From: Corynespora cassiicola
Lineage: Eukaryota; Ascomycota; Dothideomycetes; Pleosporales; Corynesporascaceae
Length of the DNA stretch: 64,000 nucleotides
Direction of reading: 5' to 3'
NCBI GenBank assembly: GCA_022059125.1
Contig: JAEUWY010000008.1
Location: 1,736,001 to 1,800,000, forward strand
Under the pieces are notes generated by a model. The model ran no database searches and was not told the DNA's origin. It saw only the letters and a program-made list of their open reading frames with translations. Within the stretch, counting starts at the first letter, position 1, and each line of letters starts with the position of its first letter. This document shows, one piece after another, positions 1 through 12,233 of the stretch. The position numbers and the translations under genes are program-made.

Positions 1-731
1 GTTTCTCCACCATGAGACCCGAGATCAGACATTATGGACGATATGGGAGAACAATCCAATTACGGCTGCCTCGGGTAAATGGCGCATAGAAAACAATGGT
101 GAAGAAGAGTACTTTCCCGACAGAAGTGCATACCAAGAAGTTTTCATTATATGAACGAAAACAAGGTATCGATAGGGCTTCAGGTAATTGAATGGTGGTA
201 ATTCCTTAGAGCATTGCTCGAATCGGTGACCTGCTAGACTATTCGACAAAATCCTCCATACCTCTCTCAACCATCTGTTCATCGTAACAGAGTAGGTACG
301 TTCTGTAACCACCCCATCCTAAGCAAATTTATGAAAGGATGTATGTCAGCTGCAAATATCTACGCATAGATTTGAGAAAGATAATTGCAATGACACAGTT
401 AGAGGCTCTGTCTGCAACCACTGAACGACATAAGGAGCCTGACATTGCTAGGAAATATACCCATCGCACTCAAGTCCCCCCCTCCCTCACCAAGCACTAA
501 GCCCAGATAAATCCTTTACGTATCTTCATATATTCGACATAAAGTAACAACATATACACGAAGCAATAACGCTGCTATGCTATGCTAATATGCCAAGACA
601 GCCGACACCCAAATGCCATAAGAATAGACCCCAACGGCACCACGGCCCATTCAAGTACAAGCATCCTACAACATACGCCACACAAATAGCCAAAATCACC
701 CCCTTGCTCCCTTAACTATCACCCCATTTCC
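1..731. other. Left-edge spacer, no gene supported
   Basis: This stretch lies downstream of the Scm3-like gene. Only short, compositionally random frames are visible on both strands. The 3' UTR of the Scm3-like gene should lie at the right end. I see no RNA gene or repeat. Confidence 0.5.
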
Positions 732-3083
732 TCACGGAGCCAATTCATCCCCACTATCCTCATCCCAAACACGCTTCCTCGGCAACGCCGCAAAGCTCTT
801 CCGCTTGGCCAACACCTTGCGAGTAGGCGTGGCCTTGCGCCCCTGCTGCGCCCACAACTTCTTGATCCTGAGCGTAGCATCCAGCTTCTGCGCCTTCGTG
901 GCAGACGCGCCCTCCACAGCCGAGGAAGGCGGGCCCCTGGCCTGGGGCGCAGACTTGGGTGTCTTGAAGGTGGTGGGACTGGCGAGGAGGCGAGGGGGGG
1001 TGATGGATTCGCGCTTTATGGCGGGGGTCGCGGGGGCAGGGTTTTGGTACACGTTTGCGGAGATGAGGTCGGGGGAGGGGGATGGAACGGGAGAGTTTTG
1101 TGCGGTGCAGGGTTTGGTTTGGTGTTTATTCAGGGTTCTTTGGGTCTTGAAGGGTTCTTTGCATGTGCTGCATGTAAATTTTGTGGACTCCGTGTGGTTG
1201 GGGTCGGGGCCTCTATCGTCCAAGTCCACGTGAAAGGCCAGAGGCTTGTGCCTTGACTGGCGCTTCCTTCCCGACGAAGGCAATTGCTTCGGGGTCACGA
1301 AGATGTCCGGTGACGGTTCAAGTTTGACGGGGGTGGCTTCACGTCCGATGCAAGGTAACAATGAGGGGAGATCTTGTGCTTGCTCCTGATCCGGTTTTTC
1401 ATCTCGCTTCTCAACGTCCATGTCCAGCGCGGCGATTTCGACGGATGGAAGTACTTCTTCATCCGGTGGAGGACTCGACATCACCACTTCTTCAACCTGA
1501 ACAGGGGCAGCCGCTTCCTCCTCATCTTCATCTTCATCCTCCACTCCAGCGAGAGAAAGTAACTCTCGCTCGTCTTCGGAAAAATGAGTATGTGCTGCAA
1601 GGCTTCGTTGAATGAGCTCTTCCTCCGATAGTCCTTCATCATCTTGGGGTCCGTCATCGTTCTCTGCATACTTGAGAGAGCTCGGTGTTGGCAGGTGATT
1701 CGGTGGTGGGTCCGGAGAAGGTTCTTTTGTCACAGTACGCTCGGAAACTGCCCGGGAAATTTCATCCTCCTCTGTGTCTGCTTGGAACATGGCCGCGACT
1801 TCGTCGACATCGATGGGTCCATGATCATCATTGTCATACGTCGTATTGACGGGCTCTGGGGCATCTCTGTCATCGGTTATGCGATCTTCCAACTCGTGGA
1901 CCCTTTGTCTCAGGTGCAAATACCAATGATTGGATAATGTACTCCTTGGCAAATCCTTCCATTCCACTCTGCTCTCTTTGATTTTCTGCCAGGGAGTTTT
2001 GTGTACAACTCTCTGCTCGAGGATATAAATGTTGTCCTCCTCGCTGAAATTATATTTCTTTTTCCTAGCTCTCCGCTTGACGTTTGGTCCGTCAGCAGCA
2101 GCAGAATCTGGTGCCATTGCATCCTCTGTTGGTTGTGCGGACTGCGAATCTGGCTGGTCCGATGTGCTCCGCTCCTCAGTGCTGCTAGAAGATGATGCTG
2201 GGAGTTGCCGCGGCAACTCTGGGCTGGCCTCTGTGTTTCCAGACGAAGATTTGAGCAGCTGGCGGGCCCGGGACGCAGCTATAGGACTTGGCTGAGCCGG
2301 CGATGTTGCAAAGCTGCGTTCCGGCAATGGGGGGAAAAACCATTTAGGGTCTGTTGCAGGCGCAACAAGATCTCTACTTGATGGAGTTGATAGTGACGGA
2401 AGCGTTGGGGTTGAGGGGACTTGAATGTTGGACGGGGTGCCAAACAAATGCGATATAAGAGGGGTGACTGCTTGTTGAACGGCTTGATTGATGGTCTGAT
2501 TGATGGTGGCAATCAGGGCGCTTTGAGCTTGCTGTCCAGCTAATGTCGATGGAAACTGCGCGAGCTGCATCAAATTTGCGACTGGTGCCGAGGCGGCTGT
2601 GGGCACCATATTTACAGGCGCCTGAGACGGCGCACCTGCTATCTCTGCTTGGTTTCCTTGAAAAGACTCTGCTAATGCGACATGAGTGTTTTTTTGTTTA
2701 CTGTTGCTCAGGTTGCTCGGTTTGGATTTCCGAGGTTGAATAGGCGCCAATTCGTCTTCGTCCTGCTCGTTGCATTCTCCATCTCCGGTGACTTTGCCCT
2801 CGGGCTCATCTGATATCCAGTCATCCAAGAATTGTGCCCTTCGCAGCGCATGGGGGTTCCGTTGTAGTCTTCGGCAGTGACCTCGGTCGACGACCACTTC
2901 GCCGGTGCGCATATCAATCTCATCGCTCATGGACTCGGGCATATTTTCATATTTTGCGAATAGCGATTCGAAGCGGCTCTTGAGTTGGGCTTGCGCCTGG
3001 GCCTTTTCGCGAATGTAATCGGGGTTTGTTTCGTCCACCTCGACGGACTGGAGAAGGCGCAGCCGCTTCGCCGGAGGTTCCAT
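732..3083 (-). CDS. scm3: Scm3/HJURP-like centromere histone chaperone with Myb-like and CCHC finger domains
   Basis: Single-exon gene of 783 aa. The first in-frame ATG is at 3083 in a good context (CCACCATGG); an open TTG codon three residues upstream is not needed. The N-terminal ~100 residues carry the Scm3 signature: an F-E-S-L-F-x-K-Y helix followed by DEID-x-RTGEVVVD-x-GH. Scm3 deposits the centromeric H3 variant CENP-A/Cse4. Around residues 340-400 is a Trp-rich Myb/SANT-like helix block (FSEED..W..I....W). Near residue 640 is a C-x2-C-x12-H-x4-C finger. In between are long acidic and Ser/Pro-rich disordered stretches, and the C-terminus is basic. Filamentous-fungal Scm3 proteins are known to carry extra DNA-binding modules of varied type, which fits. 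It is divergent from ATG6 across 349 bp. The family call is from motif recognition only. Confidence 0.8.
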   Translation of the reverse strand: MEPPAKRLRLLQSVEVDETNPDYIREKAQAQAQLKSRFESLFAKYENMPESMSDEIDMRTGEVVVDRGHCRRLQRNPHALRRAQFLDDWISDEPEGKVTGDGECNEQDEDELAPIQPRKSKPSNLSNSKQKNTHVALAESFQGNQAEIAGAPSQAPVNMVPTAASAPVANLMQLAQFPSTLAGQQAQSALIATINQTINQAVQQAVTPLISHLFGTPSNIQVPSTPTLPSLSTPSSRDLVAPATDPKWFFPPLPERSFATSPAQPSPIAASRARQLLKSSSGNTEASPELPRQLPASSSSSTEERSTSDQPDSQSAQPTEDAMAPDSAAADGPNVKRRARKKKYNFSEEDNIYILEQRVVHKTPWQKIKESRVEWKDLPRSTLSNHWYLHLRQRVHELEDRITDDRDAPEPVNTTYDNDDHGPIDVDEVAAMFQADTEEDEISRAVSERTVTKEPSPDPPPNHLPTPSSLKYAENDDGPQDDEGLSEEELIQRSLAAHTHFSEDERELLSLAGVEDEDEDEEEAAAPVQVEEVVMSSPPPDEEVLPSVEIAALDMDVEKRDEKPDQEQAQDLPSLLPCIGREATPVKLEPSPDIFVTPKQLPSSGRKRQSRHKPLAFHVDLDDRGPDPNHTESTKFTCSTCKEPFKTQRTLNKHQTKPCTAQNSPVPSPSPDLISANVYQNPAPATPAIKRESITPPRLLASPTTFKTPKSAPQARGPPSSAVEGASATKAQKLDATLRIKKLWAQQGRKATPTRKVLAKRKSFAALPRKRVWDEDSGDELAP

Positions 3084-3432
3084 GGTGGGCAATTGCTACG
3101 GGAGCGAACGGCGATCCGGGCTGGCTAGGGAAAAAGGCGCCGGGGCGGTCGAGATTGGATGGCGGGGCGGAGGGGGGAGGCAGCCCAAGACACAATACAA
3201 ACGCGCGATGAGGGCGAGGACGCGCGCGGCGCCGAGTGGTGAGCCCTGAGCTCCCCCGCCAACCCGCCGCGCGAACCCCCGTTTGGTCAAGTCCGCCGCA
3301 CCGGGAGCCCGTGCGCACCTGCAGCTGCATGACCACATCGCCGGGCGTTCACCCGCAACCTCCACTCCGCCTATATATTCCTCGACACCACCGGGATTAC
3401 TGTTTCCCCCGGAGCATGAGCATACGGTCTGC
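3084..3432. promoter_or_regulatory. Divergent promoter, Scm3-like / ATG6
   Basis: 349 bp separate the two start codons. A TATATA element sits at 3372-3377, about 55 bp before the ATG6 start codon and oriented toward it. The Scm3 side is GC-rich and has no TATA that I can see. Confidence 0.5.
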
Positions 3433-5076
3433 ATGGCGCATAGCAACATGGCGAGCGACAGGAAGCAGCCGTCGCTGTACTGCCAGAAATGCCGCACCCC
3501 CGTCGACATGGATGCATCCATCGACCAGCTTAATCCTGCAGCCTTCAAGCTGTTGACAGGTATGCTAGAGTCTCCGGCACATATGGGAGGGTGTCATGTT
3601 GACTGAATAGATTCGACGGTACCAGCACAACAACAAGCGACTAGAAACACTCCTCCGCGTCAGTCTCGTCCCGCCTATCCCGCCGCTCGCAACCAGGTCT
3701 ACGACTCCGCCCTGCAGTCGGCCAGAAACCCCATATTCAAGCGAAATGTCCCTTCGTCCCGCTTCGGCCAGCATGGAGGACATAACCCTGCCATGTCGTT
3801 TGTCAACGTCCACATGTCTGAATCCATGCTCGACCCGCCAGCGCCCTCTCCCTCGTCGCTACGAAGTCCAGACCGACAGACGCCGCCCGTCGACGAAGCA
3901 CAGTCAGCCAGTGAAATAAGCAGGCGAGCGAATGCAACTGGAAGCAGCGGCAGGGAAGGAGGAGGCAGCATGGCGGATGGCTTGGAGACTACCAACCGCA
4001 TGTTCGAAATCCTGTCCGCGCGCTCCGATATCGACCATCCCATTTGTGTCGAGTGCACCGAACTTTTGGTGGACGGGCTGCAAAAGCGACTTGCCATAAC
4101 CACCAAGGAGCGAGATGCCTACGTTGACTACCTCCGCCGTGCGAACACCGATGTGCCCAATGCCGAAGAAGTCAAGGCAGCAGAATCTGCCCTGAAAGCG
4201 GCGAAGAAGTCCGAGTCCGCGGCTCTCTCCAGCCTTGAAAAGTTGGAGGCCGAGAAAGCTGAACTGGATGCCCAGCTTGCCGCTCTCGAGGCTGAATCCC
4301 GCGAGCTCAACCAGACGGAAAACGAATTCTGGAAGAAGCGGAACGCCTTCGCATCCACCTTGACCACTTTCCAAAACGAGAAAGATGCCTTGACAACGAA
4401 GCACGCACACGACACCCAGATTCTCTCCGTTTTGCAACGAAGAAGTGTATACAACGATACGTTCAACATCACGCACGACAATCACTTTGCCACTATCAAC
4501 GGTCTACGCCTAGGCAGATTGAACTCGCCATATGTTGATTGGCCCGAAATCAACGCAGCCTGGGGTCAGACGTGCCTCCTACTGGCCACACTCGCCGAGC
4601 GTCTAGGCTACAAGTTTCAAGGCTACGAGCTCAATCCCATGGGCTCTACCTCTACAATCACAAAGATTGAGGTCAAGGGCGGAGCCTCAACTGCTGAATC
4701 CCGCCAGTCCACGGCTTCTTCTCCGCAAGTATCCCGCCAACGCCTCGAGCTCTATTCTTCGGGCGACTTCCCTCTCAACTTTGGCTTCCTCCACCGTAAG
4801 TTTGATACAGCCATGGTCGCTTTCCTCGAGTGTCTGCGCCAGCTCGGCGAATTTGTCGAGAACCAGGGCATTCACTCTGGCCTCGGCGTCGGCGGTGCTG
4901 GTGTCAAGATGCCATATGAGATCCGCAAGGAAAAGATTCACGATCAGAGTATCAAGCTGGCACTAAACAAGGAGGAGGCTTGGACCAAAGCCTGCAAGTA
5001 TACGCTCACATGCTGCAAGTACCTCCTTGCGCATGCGAATAACGTAGAGAGCTCGGCGACGAGGAGGGCGAGGTAG
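3433..5076 (+). CDS. atg6: Atg6/Vps30 (Beclin 1), autophagy and vacuolar-sorting PI3-kinase subunit
   Basis: Two exons, 3433-3559 and 3611-5076; the 51-nt intron is GT..AG and splits one codon. The product is 530 aa. Beclin 1/Atg6 is the regulatory subunit of class III PI3-kinase (Vps34) complexes that act in autophagosome nucleation and endosomal sorting. The first exon encodes the conserved N-terminal C-x2-C motif (YCQKC). Residues ~170-205 hold a second C-x2-C (HPICVEC). A long coiled coil follows, then the BARA domain with the family's NDTF-N-I-x-H, F-A-T-I-N-G-L-R-L-G and V-x-W-x-E-I-N-A-A-W-G-Q motifs. The C-terminus aligns to the usual end of the family. Choosing ATG 3433 keeps the N-terminal zinc-like motif; without exon 1 it is lost. 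Confidence 0.95.
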
Positions 5077-8000
5077 AAGTAAGGGGCAAGATAGACTGAG
5101 GCTTGCAGAGGAGTGAGGGGAGTTTGTACTTGTGACCATGACATGATTGATACCCAATGATTTGCATAGACTGTTTATACTGAGGTCCCGGCGCTCTTGG
5201 CTTTGATTGAAGTTGATTGTGAAGTGCACGAGCTCAGTGTCGGGTAGAGGCTGGCTCCACACGGGGAGCTGCATCTACACGTCGTATTGTGCGACAAGAA
5301 TCCCAGTTCCGGTGCTAGAGTAGCCCGAGCTTGAGTCAACCTCACGCTCAAGTTACTAGGCGCTGTTGATGGGATATTTGGCGGGCGCAATATAGATAGA
5401 TCACTGAGAAGCGACTGTCAAGGTCCTACTGAGCTAGAGACGTTCCGGTTCAACATCACAAGACATCTCGTCATCAGTCAACTTAGGAAGAATGATTATA
5501 TCCAACCACTTAATGCTGAGTCCGGCCATAAACCTGCACTGCATTATGCTCAAGGGCCCATATAAGGCATAGCTTTGTGGCGGTTGCTTGGAAATCTAGG
5601 CACGGGGCGAGCCCATCAGCCCATCAACCCAGGAAAAGCTGCGCAAGGCTTCACGACCGCCCGTTCCGTGCCCGGTGACCAATTCCCATCCACGAGGACC
5701 AAAACGTGTCAACACGGACAGGCGCCCGGAGGTAACGGACCTGAAGATCCCCCTCTCAGCCAAGCGCGCCGCACTCAAGGGGGAATGGGCGGGTGGTGCT
5801 ACGACACTGCGCCCCCCCGCAAAGGTCGACATCGGGACGAAACACGTGTAGAAGCGACTCGTGGAGCGAGGGCAACGCGCCGTCGCCGTCCAGGCACAGG
5901 GTCGGCACCACGTTCCAGCCATTCCACAATGAGACTATGCTCAGCACAAGGAAAAAAAAAAGGAGAGAGTCTACACTCATTTGTTAGAGCCTCGAAAGAC
6001 TTACCGCCTCGGGCCTCGATACACCCGTTCTTTCCCATACCATTCGAGAGGCTACGAAACGAGCAAGATCGGCTTCGTCCAAGAGAGTTTGCTCGACTTT
6101 TTCTCACTTGGCATCTCCAACAAGGCTCGACGGCTAGGCGTGTAGGCGGTGCTTCTTTGGCAGGAGTGTGCGAGAAAGACGTGCTGCTTGGAGCACGACT
6201 TGCTTGTTCGGGTTGGAAGGCACCAACCCACATCAAGATTTCCACCACAACAACCCAGCTCTTCTCCGTTAGCACGTCACGATCCTTGGCAGGTGGCATG
6301 GACGAAAATTTTGTGCGTGCAGTACAGAACCAGAGAGAAAAAACTCAGCTCAGCAATCAAAGTCTGACGCGGCACTTCTGTCGTGTGATTCTCTTTTCCA
6401 GCTCGGCCCACTTAGGCGCAAGGACAGCCTCCGCGACTAATGTCGGCAACTTATTTCCGCGGCAGCCCACGGCAGGCTGCGTAGTAATCCCCGATCTCAC
6501 CATGTCTCGCTACCTTTCGAGGGGCCGAGGGCGAGGGGGCGGCGCACGTCACGATGGTCGTCGGTGGTGTTGCGGCGCTTTCGAGCACAAGGCGGTCGTG
6601 TCATTTGTATGGTCCTGTGATCACGGAGGCGAGACCGCAGCCACCACTTTTTCTCGCAAGAAAAGGGTTGGCATTAAGGCGCGAATACCCGCCCCACCAT
6701 CGGGGTTAGCGTGCGGCTGCCAGGTTGCTGTTCCTGTTGGCTCACGGGGTTGGCTTGCCGTTGTCGGTAGCTTTCCAAACCTCTTCGCCCCCCAGAGTCG
6801 TCGAGCTAGCGAAGCAAACTTGAGCTATTACCCCGGGTAAGCTAGGGTCCATAGATCTTTTGCGGGGTAGCTTATTTCTTAGGTCATGAGAATCCGGGAT
6901 GTCAATATAAAAAAATGCTTGCCTTACGAGGAGGCTTCTTAGGGAACGAATGGGGATGGGACCCATCTGGACGGTCAAGGGGTGAATGGAGTGATGGACA
7001 TGACAGCAGACGCAGTCTTCCGGTTTGGTGTTCCTTTTGGTCTCATTTTCTAAGTGGCAGACATATGACGGTACTGTAATTGCTGGTAACCGGATGCAGC
7101 AAAGGGCAACGGGGCCGTCATATGGCACTAGGTACTCTGCTGGCACGGTTGCAACGCACACGCGTTTGCGGAGGGAAATATGCGGCGACCTCCACTGGCG
7201 TCTGTGCTAAAAAGTGAGTGTCGCCGCAAACGCGAGCACAATGTTGGAGTAGGAGATGCATAGCGGGGAAGGTTTTCGAAACGTAACAGAATACGACAGA
7301 CCGATTCTAATGGCAGCGGAGAGGGGGCTAAAGTCGATCTTGTGCAGTAGGATGCAAACGAGCGTCGGGATGAGAATTGCGAGGAATTGCGTAGGTTACG
7401 CTCTGCTCCACCTTGCTCGACGGTCTAATGGTGTGGTCCAACCTTCATCTGCTGAGTGCAGTCGTGGCATGCAGGGCCTGGGTGAGGGATGCCACTGCAT
7501 ATTTTTTTTTTTGCTGCCAATTAGCCAGCCAAGCGGGAGGGTCCAGGCGAGGAGCTTGGGTCCAATGCCGGCAGCGTCCCACGACAGGTGGTCACCATCC
7601 AAGGTGAGGTTTGACGAGCTCAAGGCGCGAGATGAGCAACGGATGGCGACAAGTCCGTCTCACGGCGCAGGCGTGAACAGCCACGCAGGCCCAACAGCGG
7701 AAGCAGCATGGCCCGGGAAGGCGAGTCGATGGCACAGGCAGGGCGAGCAAGGACACGTCTCTGGGGGGCATGGTTCGCGGGCGGCTGGGTGAGGTATGGA
7801 TGAGGTGGTGATGGAGCTTCACCGTGGCGGCGGCCAGCGGCAGGGCAGCAGAGGTGCACGCTGACACGAAGAACAGAAGAGGGCCGGCCCAGCAGGCTGG
7901 GACTCGCAGGACTCGCAGGCAGGCCGCAGGCACGAGGAGCGTCGTCGAGGCTCGGAGCGTCTCGCCAGAGGATTCGATGTGTCAAGCGGAGCAATCTGTT

Positions 8001-8568
8001 ACCAAACTTCTGAGCGTGTGATCAGGCGCACGTGACGGAGAATCTTTTCTTTGAGTCGGCTCTTCCTTGGCGGCCCCGGCCTTGGCTGAAAAGTGATGTA
8101 AGAGAAACAAGGCTCTCCCAACGCCTCTCCGTCGCCGAACAGCACACGCCTCCTGCCTAGGCCGCCTGGTCGCTGGATTATTGGATCACCCCGATGGTGT
8201 CATTGGTGTCATACACTTTTTCTGAAATGCTTTCCCCCTAGCCCGTCTCCACCCCGGGCCCAGATCCCGGCCCGCTGGTGCTCTGCAGCAGAACTGGGGA
8301 AGCTCTTGACTCTTGACTAACATCGTACCACGACCTCTTTGTTAACCTAATAAAAATCTGCACCTCTCCGGATGGCAACCGTTTGCTATAAGAAGCCGGG
8401 TCACCCACCCAGGCCTGCCTCTGCATACCGAACCATTGACTCAGTACTCACCATCCACCGCCTACCATTCCCGGCTTGACACCTGCACACCCAAGTAGCC
8501 TTCGACTGAGCTGCTTCCCATCCCCAGACCCTTGCAACCCTTCCCCCCTACCGTCGCCAGCACATTCA
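5077..8568. other. 3.5-kb spacer without a supported gene
   Basis: Several long but compositionally implausible frames cross this GC-rich stretch, the longest at 5575-6840. They are rich in Arg, Gly and Ser, have no recognisable domain, overlap frames on the other strand, and lack a good start. A T13 run lies near 7503. The proximal ~150 bp should be promoter and 5' UTR of the F-box gene. A long non-coding RNA cannot be excluded. Confidence 0.4.
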
Positions 8569-10072
8569 ATGCACATCAACGAGCTCCCCTACGAAGTCCT
8601 TTCTAAGATCCTCGAGGAAACAGCCAAGGCCAATGCGAGAGATGGCCCCAGCTACACCTTTGGCCTCTCGCAGGCTCCACTGCCGCTCCAAAAGGCCCAG
8701 CTCACTCGCTACGTGAGGGGCCCCGTCCCCCCCGAGCTGCTCAAGTGGGACGCCACGGCTGCGCTCCGCCTCGCTTGCTGGAAGTGGCACGAGTGGTCCT
8801 TGGAGTATGCCTTGAAGGATGTCTACATTCGCCGCTGGAAGGGTGGAGAGGTACGTGATCTGATCGGGCATCCGTTCTCAGACGAGCGCCGTGCTGACCA
8901 ATACGCAGCGATGGGCCGAGCTCTCCAACCGCCGCGAGAACTACGGGCTCTATGAGCTCATTGACCGACCGACGGGCACCGCCGTCTACCGCGACCCCTT
9001 TGCCTCGCTCAAGCAGACGGCGAAGACGTTCAACCAATTCCCCGATGTCGCCTCCAAGATCAAGCGCATGTGGTTCCACGGCTTCTACACGGCCGAAACC
9101 GACCGCCTGGTCTTCGAGTCCCTCAAGAACTGCACCAACCTGACCAGTGTTTCCCTCCCATGGACCACCATCCGCCACATGGATGCGCAGGCGTGGCGGG
9201 CGTTGATGGTTGGGAGTGGCAAGCCCTTGGAGTCGCTGGAGCTTCTCTCGGTCGACCCAACGTCACAGCAGGCAGCCGACAAGGCCAACCAGGTTGACCT
9301 GGAACCATTGCAGTCGGTCAATTTCGGTCAGCTTCGCCGGCTGAAGATTTTTGGCGACACAACCTTCATGCCCATTACGGACCGCGACCTCTTTGCCATT
9401 GCCCGCACAGCCACCCAGCTGGAGGAGTTCCATCTCACCTGCATTTCCACCATTACCATTGATGGCGTCATGGCCGTGGTCAAGGCGTCCCGGTCTACCC
9501 TTAAGGTTCTGGAGCACAGCCCGCGGTCACAGGATGGCTTCTGGCACCCTCACCCGGGATCTCCGAGCGACTCCGAGCATCTGTGCGAGGTCCTCGCAGG
9601 CTGCCCGAAGCTAGAGACCCTGTCCATCTCCCTCCCGTCCATGTGTGCAGACCTCTTCTCCAACGAAGAGGTCAAGTTCAGGGGCGATTTGCAAGTGCGC
9701 GCCCTGCACCTTTGCGGCCATGAACACGGCCGGTCCACGCACGAAGCCACGGATGCTCTCCAGAAGACGCTTGAGCAGGCCCGTAGCCTCATCCAGCGTC
9801 GCGCCAGTAGCGTGCTCCCCCGCGAGCTTTATGTGGAGCTATTCTTTGCCGACTGCATCTTCGAGCCTTCGTACAAAGCTGTTCACGGAGACTTTGCCAT
9901 GGCTCAGATTTCGTCTGACGGACTCTTCCCTCAGACTTTGGCGCCCAGCGGAAAGGGACCATACGGCAGCACTGGACTGTACGAGAAGGAGGAGGAGGGC
10001 CCATTCCAGCGAATCGATGAGGACGAGTTCCTCGTTGGTGTCCGACGCAAGCTCTTGTCCATTTCAACCTGA
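8569..10072 (+). CDS. F-box-like protein with degenerate leucine-rich repeats
   Basis: Two exons, 8569-8850 and 8909-10072, joined across a 58-nt GT..AG intron in phase 0; 481 aa. The start at 8569 opens directly with an F-box-like helix (INELPYEVLSKILEE) completed by L-R-L-A-C-W-K-W-H-E-W around residues 65-75. The rest shows irregular leucine-rich segments (LESLELLSV, LRRLKIF, LETLSISLP) typical of large, fast-evolving fungal F-box/LRR families. Such proteins usually serve as substrate adaptors of SCF ubiquitin ligases; the substrate cannot be predicted. An upstream in-frame ATG at 8476 would add 31 Pro/Ser-rich residues and is less likely. Neighbours give no functional hint. Confidence 0.7.
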
Positions 10073-11356
10073 TTCGCGACTCTTCGACGAGCAACGGCCG
10101 AATTCGTTTCATCCACCTTGTTGAGTTACGACTACTTTGCATCATAGTTTACGATTTTTCTTTTTACGCATCAGCGATCATGGAGCCTGGAGTTGGAATA
10201 CCAGGCCAAGAAGCCACAGAGCATCAGTTTGTCATCCAAAAAAAAAGTTTTTGTTATTGGGAATGGGATATACCACGAAAAAAGCGATATCATGGGCAAT
10301 TGCATAGCCGGCGAGCCGCAACCCAACCTAGGTTCACCATTACTTTCATCCGTCCGAGTAGGCTTAGGCAGGACTTACAATGTATAATTTTGAACATCTT
10401 TCCACTTGGTCTTTACGATGGCTGGTCTTCTGCAGTGATGCAATATGTGTGAACACCCTGCTTTACTAGTATCCTTGGTGTGGCGATGCGCGGCTCCCCT
10501 ACCGATGGAATGCACGCTCGATCCTGGCGATGTTTATGGGTCATACGGGCTGTATAAAAGAAGTGCGCTCTCAGAGGCGCAAGAGGTTCTTCTGTGCCCC
10601 GCAGTGTCGCAGCTCAAAGTCAATATCGTGAGCCCAGCTGTAAGACGGGTGATCCCCCGCACTTACCTAGCCGCAGAACCTAAACGCCCAGCTCGGGAAA
10701 AGCCAGGGCAGATTCAACAACAATGCACCAATTGTCGACCAAAGAACATGTGCATGCCCAGCGTCAGTCGGCAAAAACGTTGGCTTGATCATCTTGGCGG
10801 CATTCGGGCTTCCCCCAAAGCCGTAAGCTGCCTGCTTACACATGAAAGCGAATGCGCCATGCCTCAATCCTCTTTCCGGTTTCTGCATCGCCATTTTCCG
10901 CTCGGCTTCCGCTCCATTTTCCGCCCTCCTTCCGCTTATGTAAAAAATTTCGCCGGTTGTCAATCAAGGCAGTGTTTGGAGGCGCTGCCAAATAAAGGCT
11001 CGGAAGTGGAGACGTCCATGTTCCGATGGCCCTAAAGCCCTGTTGGTCTACTGTCACGTCTTACCAATGGTGAGATAATCCGCCAAGACCCATGACGCTA
11101 GGACTCTGGAGCTGCAGCCCTTGACTGCTTTGGGCCTATCCCAGGATTAGATCGCAAAGCTTCTGCAACTGTCGACGGGTGTCCATCTGTGTCTGGGTGC
11201 TGCAATCGGACCATTGGTACAGCATCGCTGCGGGTGAGGGGCAGGGATTCGCTACTTAAAGACCTCGACCTCTGCTCCTCCCATCGCTCCCTTCACACAG
11301 CAGCCTTGCAATTGACTTCCAACTCAATCAATCCAATCGGCCAAGCTTCATTCAAA
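10073..11356. other. Spacer/promoter upstream of the WrbA-like gene
   Basis: No gene is supported. A 196-aa frame at 10445-11035 has no domain and an odd composition. Pyrimidine-rich tracts at 10870-10935 and 11275-11300 look like promoter and leader sequence of the downstream gene. Confidence 0.4.
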
Positions 11357-12233
11357 ATGGCTCCCAAGATCGCAATCGTCTACTACTCCATGTACGGCCA
11401 CGTCCGCACTCTGGTAAGTTCTGGAGCTACCCCCCACCTCGTACCCCGCAGCTGGACCAACCTTTGCTTTTTTTGCATGGAAACCAACAGGTTGTGATCG
11501 ATACTGACAAGAGTTTCACAGGCCGAAGCCGAGAAGAAGGGAATTGAGTCCGCTGGTGGCAGTGCAACCATCTTTCAGTAAGTAATTGCGACTCTAGAGT
11601 CCCGATCTGAGGGGCTCCCCACCCTTGCTCCCAGATTCAGCTACCCCGGCAATATGTACCGAAAACTAATCTTCGCCACAGGGTTGCTGAGACGCTTCCC
11701 CAGGAAGTGTTGACGAAGATGCACGCTCCCCCCAAGCCCACCGACATCCCCACCCTCGAGGACCCCGCCCAGCTCGAAGAGTTCGACGGAATTCTCTTCG
11801 GTATCCCCACCAGGTACGGAAACTTCCCGGCGCAGTGGAAGACCTTCTGGGACAAGACCGGAAAGCAGTGGTCCCAGGGATCCTACTTCGGCAAATACGC
11901 CGGCCTCTTCATCTCCACCGGCACCCTGGGTGGTGGCCAGGAATCGACTGCCATTGCGGCCATGTCCACCCTCACCCACCACGGCTTCATCTACGTTCCC
12001 CTCGGCTACAAGAACACCTTCCGTACGTCCCAACCCCACGCCCAACGTCTGAATGCTCGTCTAACATGTCTCCAGCCGAGCTCTCTAACCTCACAGAGAT
12101 TCACGGTGGCAGCCCCTGGGGTGCTGGTACCTTTGCCGGCGCCGACGGCTCGCGCCAGCCTACCGAGCTCGAGCTCAAGATCGCCACTGCCCAGGGCAAG
12201 GCCTTTTATGAGACCGTTTCCAAGGTCCAGTGA
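11357..12233 (+). CDS. WrbA/Ycp4-type NAD(P)H:quinone oxidoreductase (Alt a 7 family flavodoxin fold)
   Basis: Four exons: 11357-11413, 11522-11577, 11682-12022, 12076-12233; 203 aa, the usual family length. Exon 1 carries the FMN phosphate loop (YYSMYGH), exon 3 the FMN-contacting [12 protein letters not shown] and [10 protein letters not shown] motifs, and exon 4 [20 protein letters not shown]. The family makes tetrameric FMN quinone reductases acting in oxidative-stress defence; in fungi it includes Pst2, Ycp4, Rfs1 and the minor allergens Alt a 7/Cla h 7. Intron sizes are 108, 104 and 53 nt, all GT..AG. The odd point is that after the TGA at 12231 the same frame stays open to 12392 and ends in Cys-Ile-Ile-Gln (separate entry). 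Confidence 0.93.

Noticed and set aside
5575..6840. 421-codon open frame on the + strand
   Set aside because: It starts at TTG (first ATG is ~210 bp inside), has Arg/Gly/Ser-biased composition, no domain, no intron signals, and competing frames on the other strand. It looks like chance openness in GC-rich DNA.
10445..11035. 196-codon + frame before the WrbA-like gene
   Set aside because: No domain and implausible composition; it overlaps promoter-like sequence.
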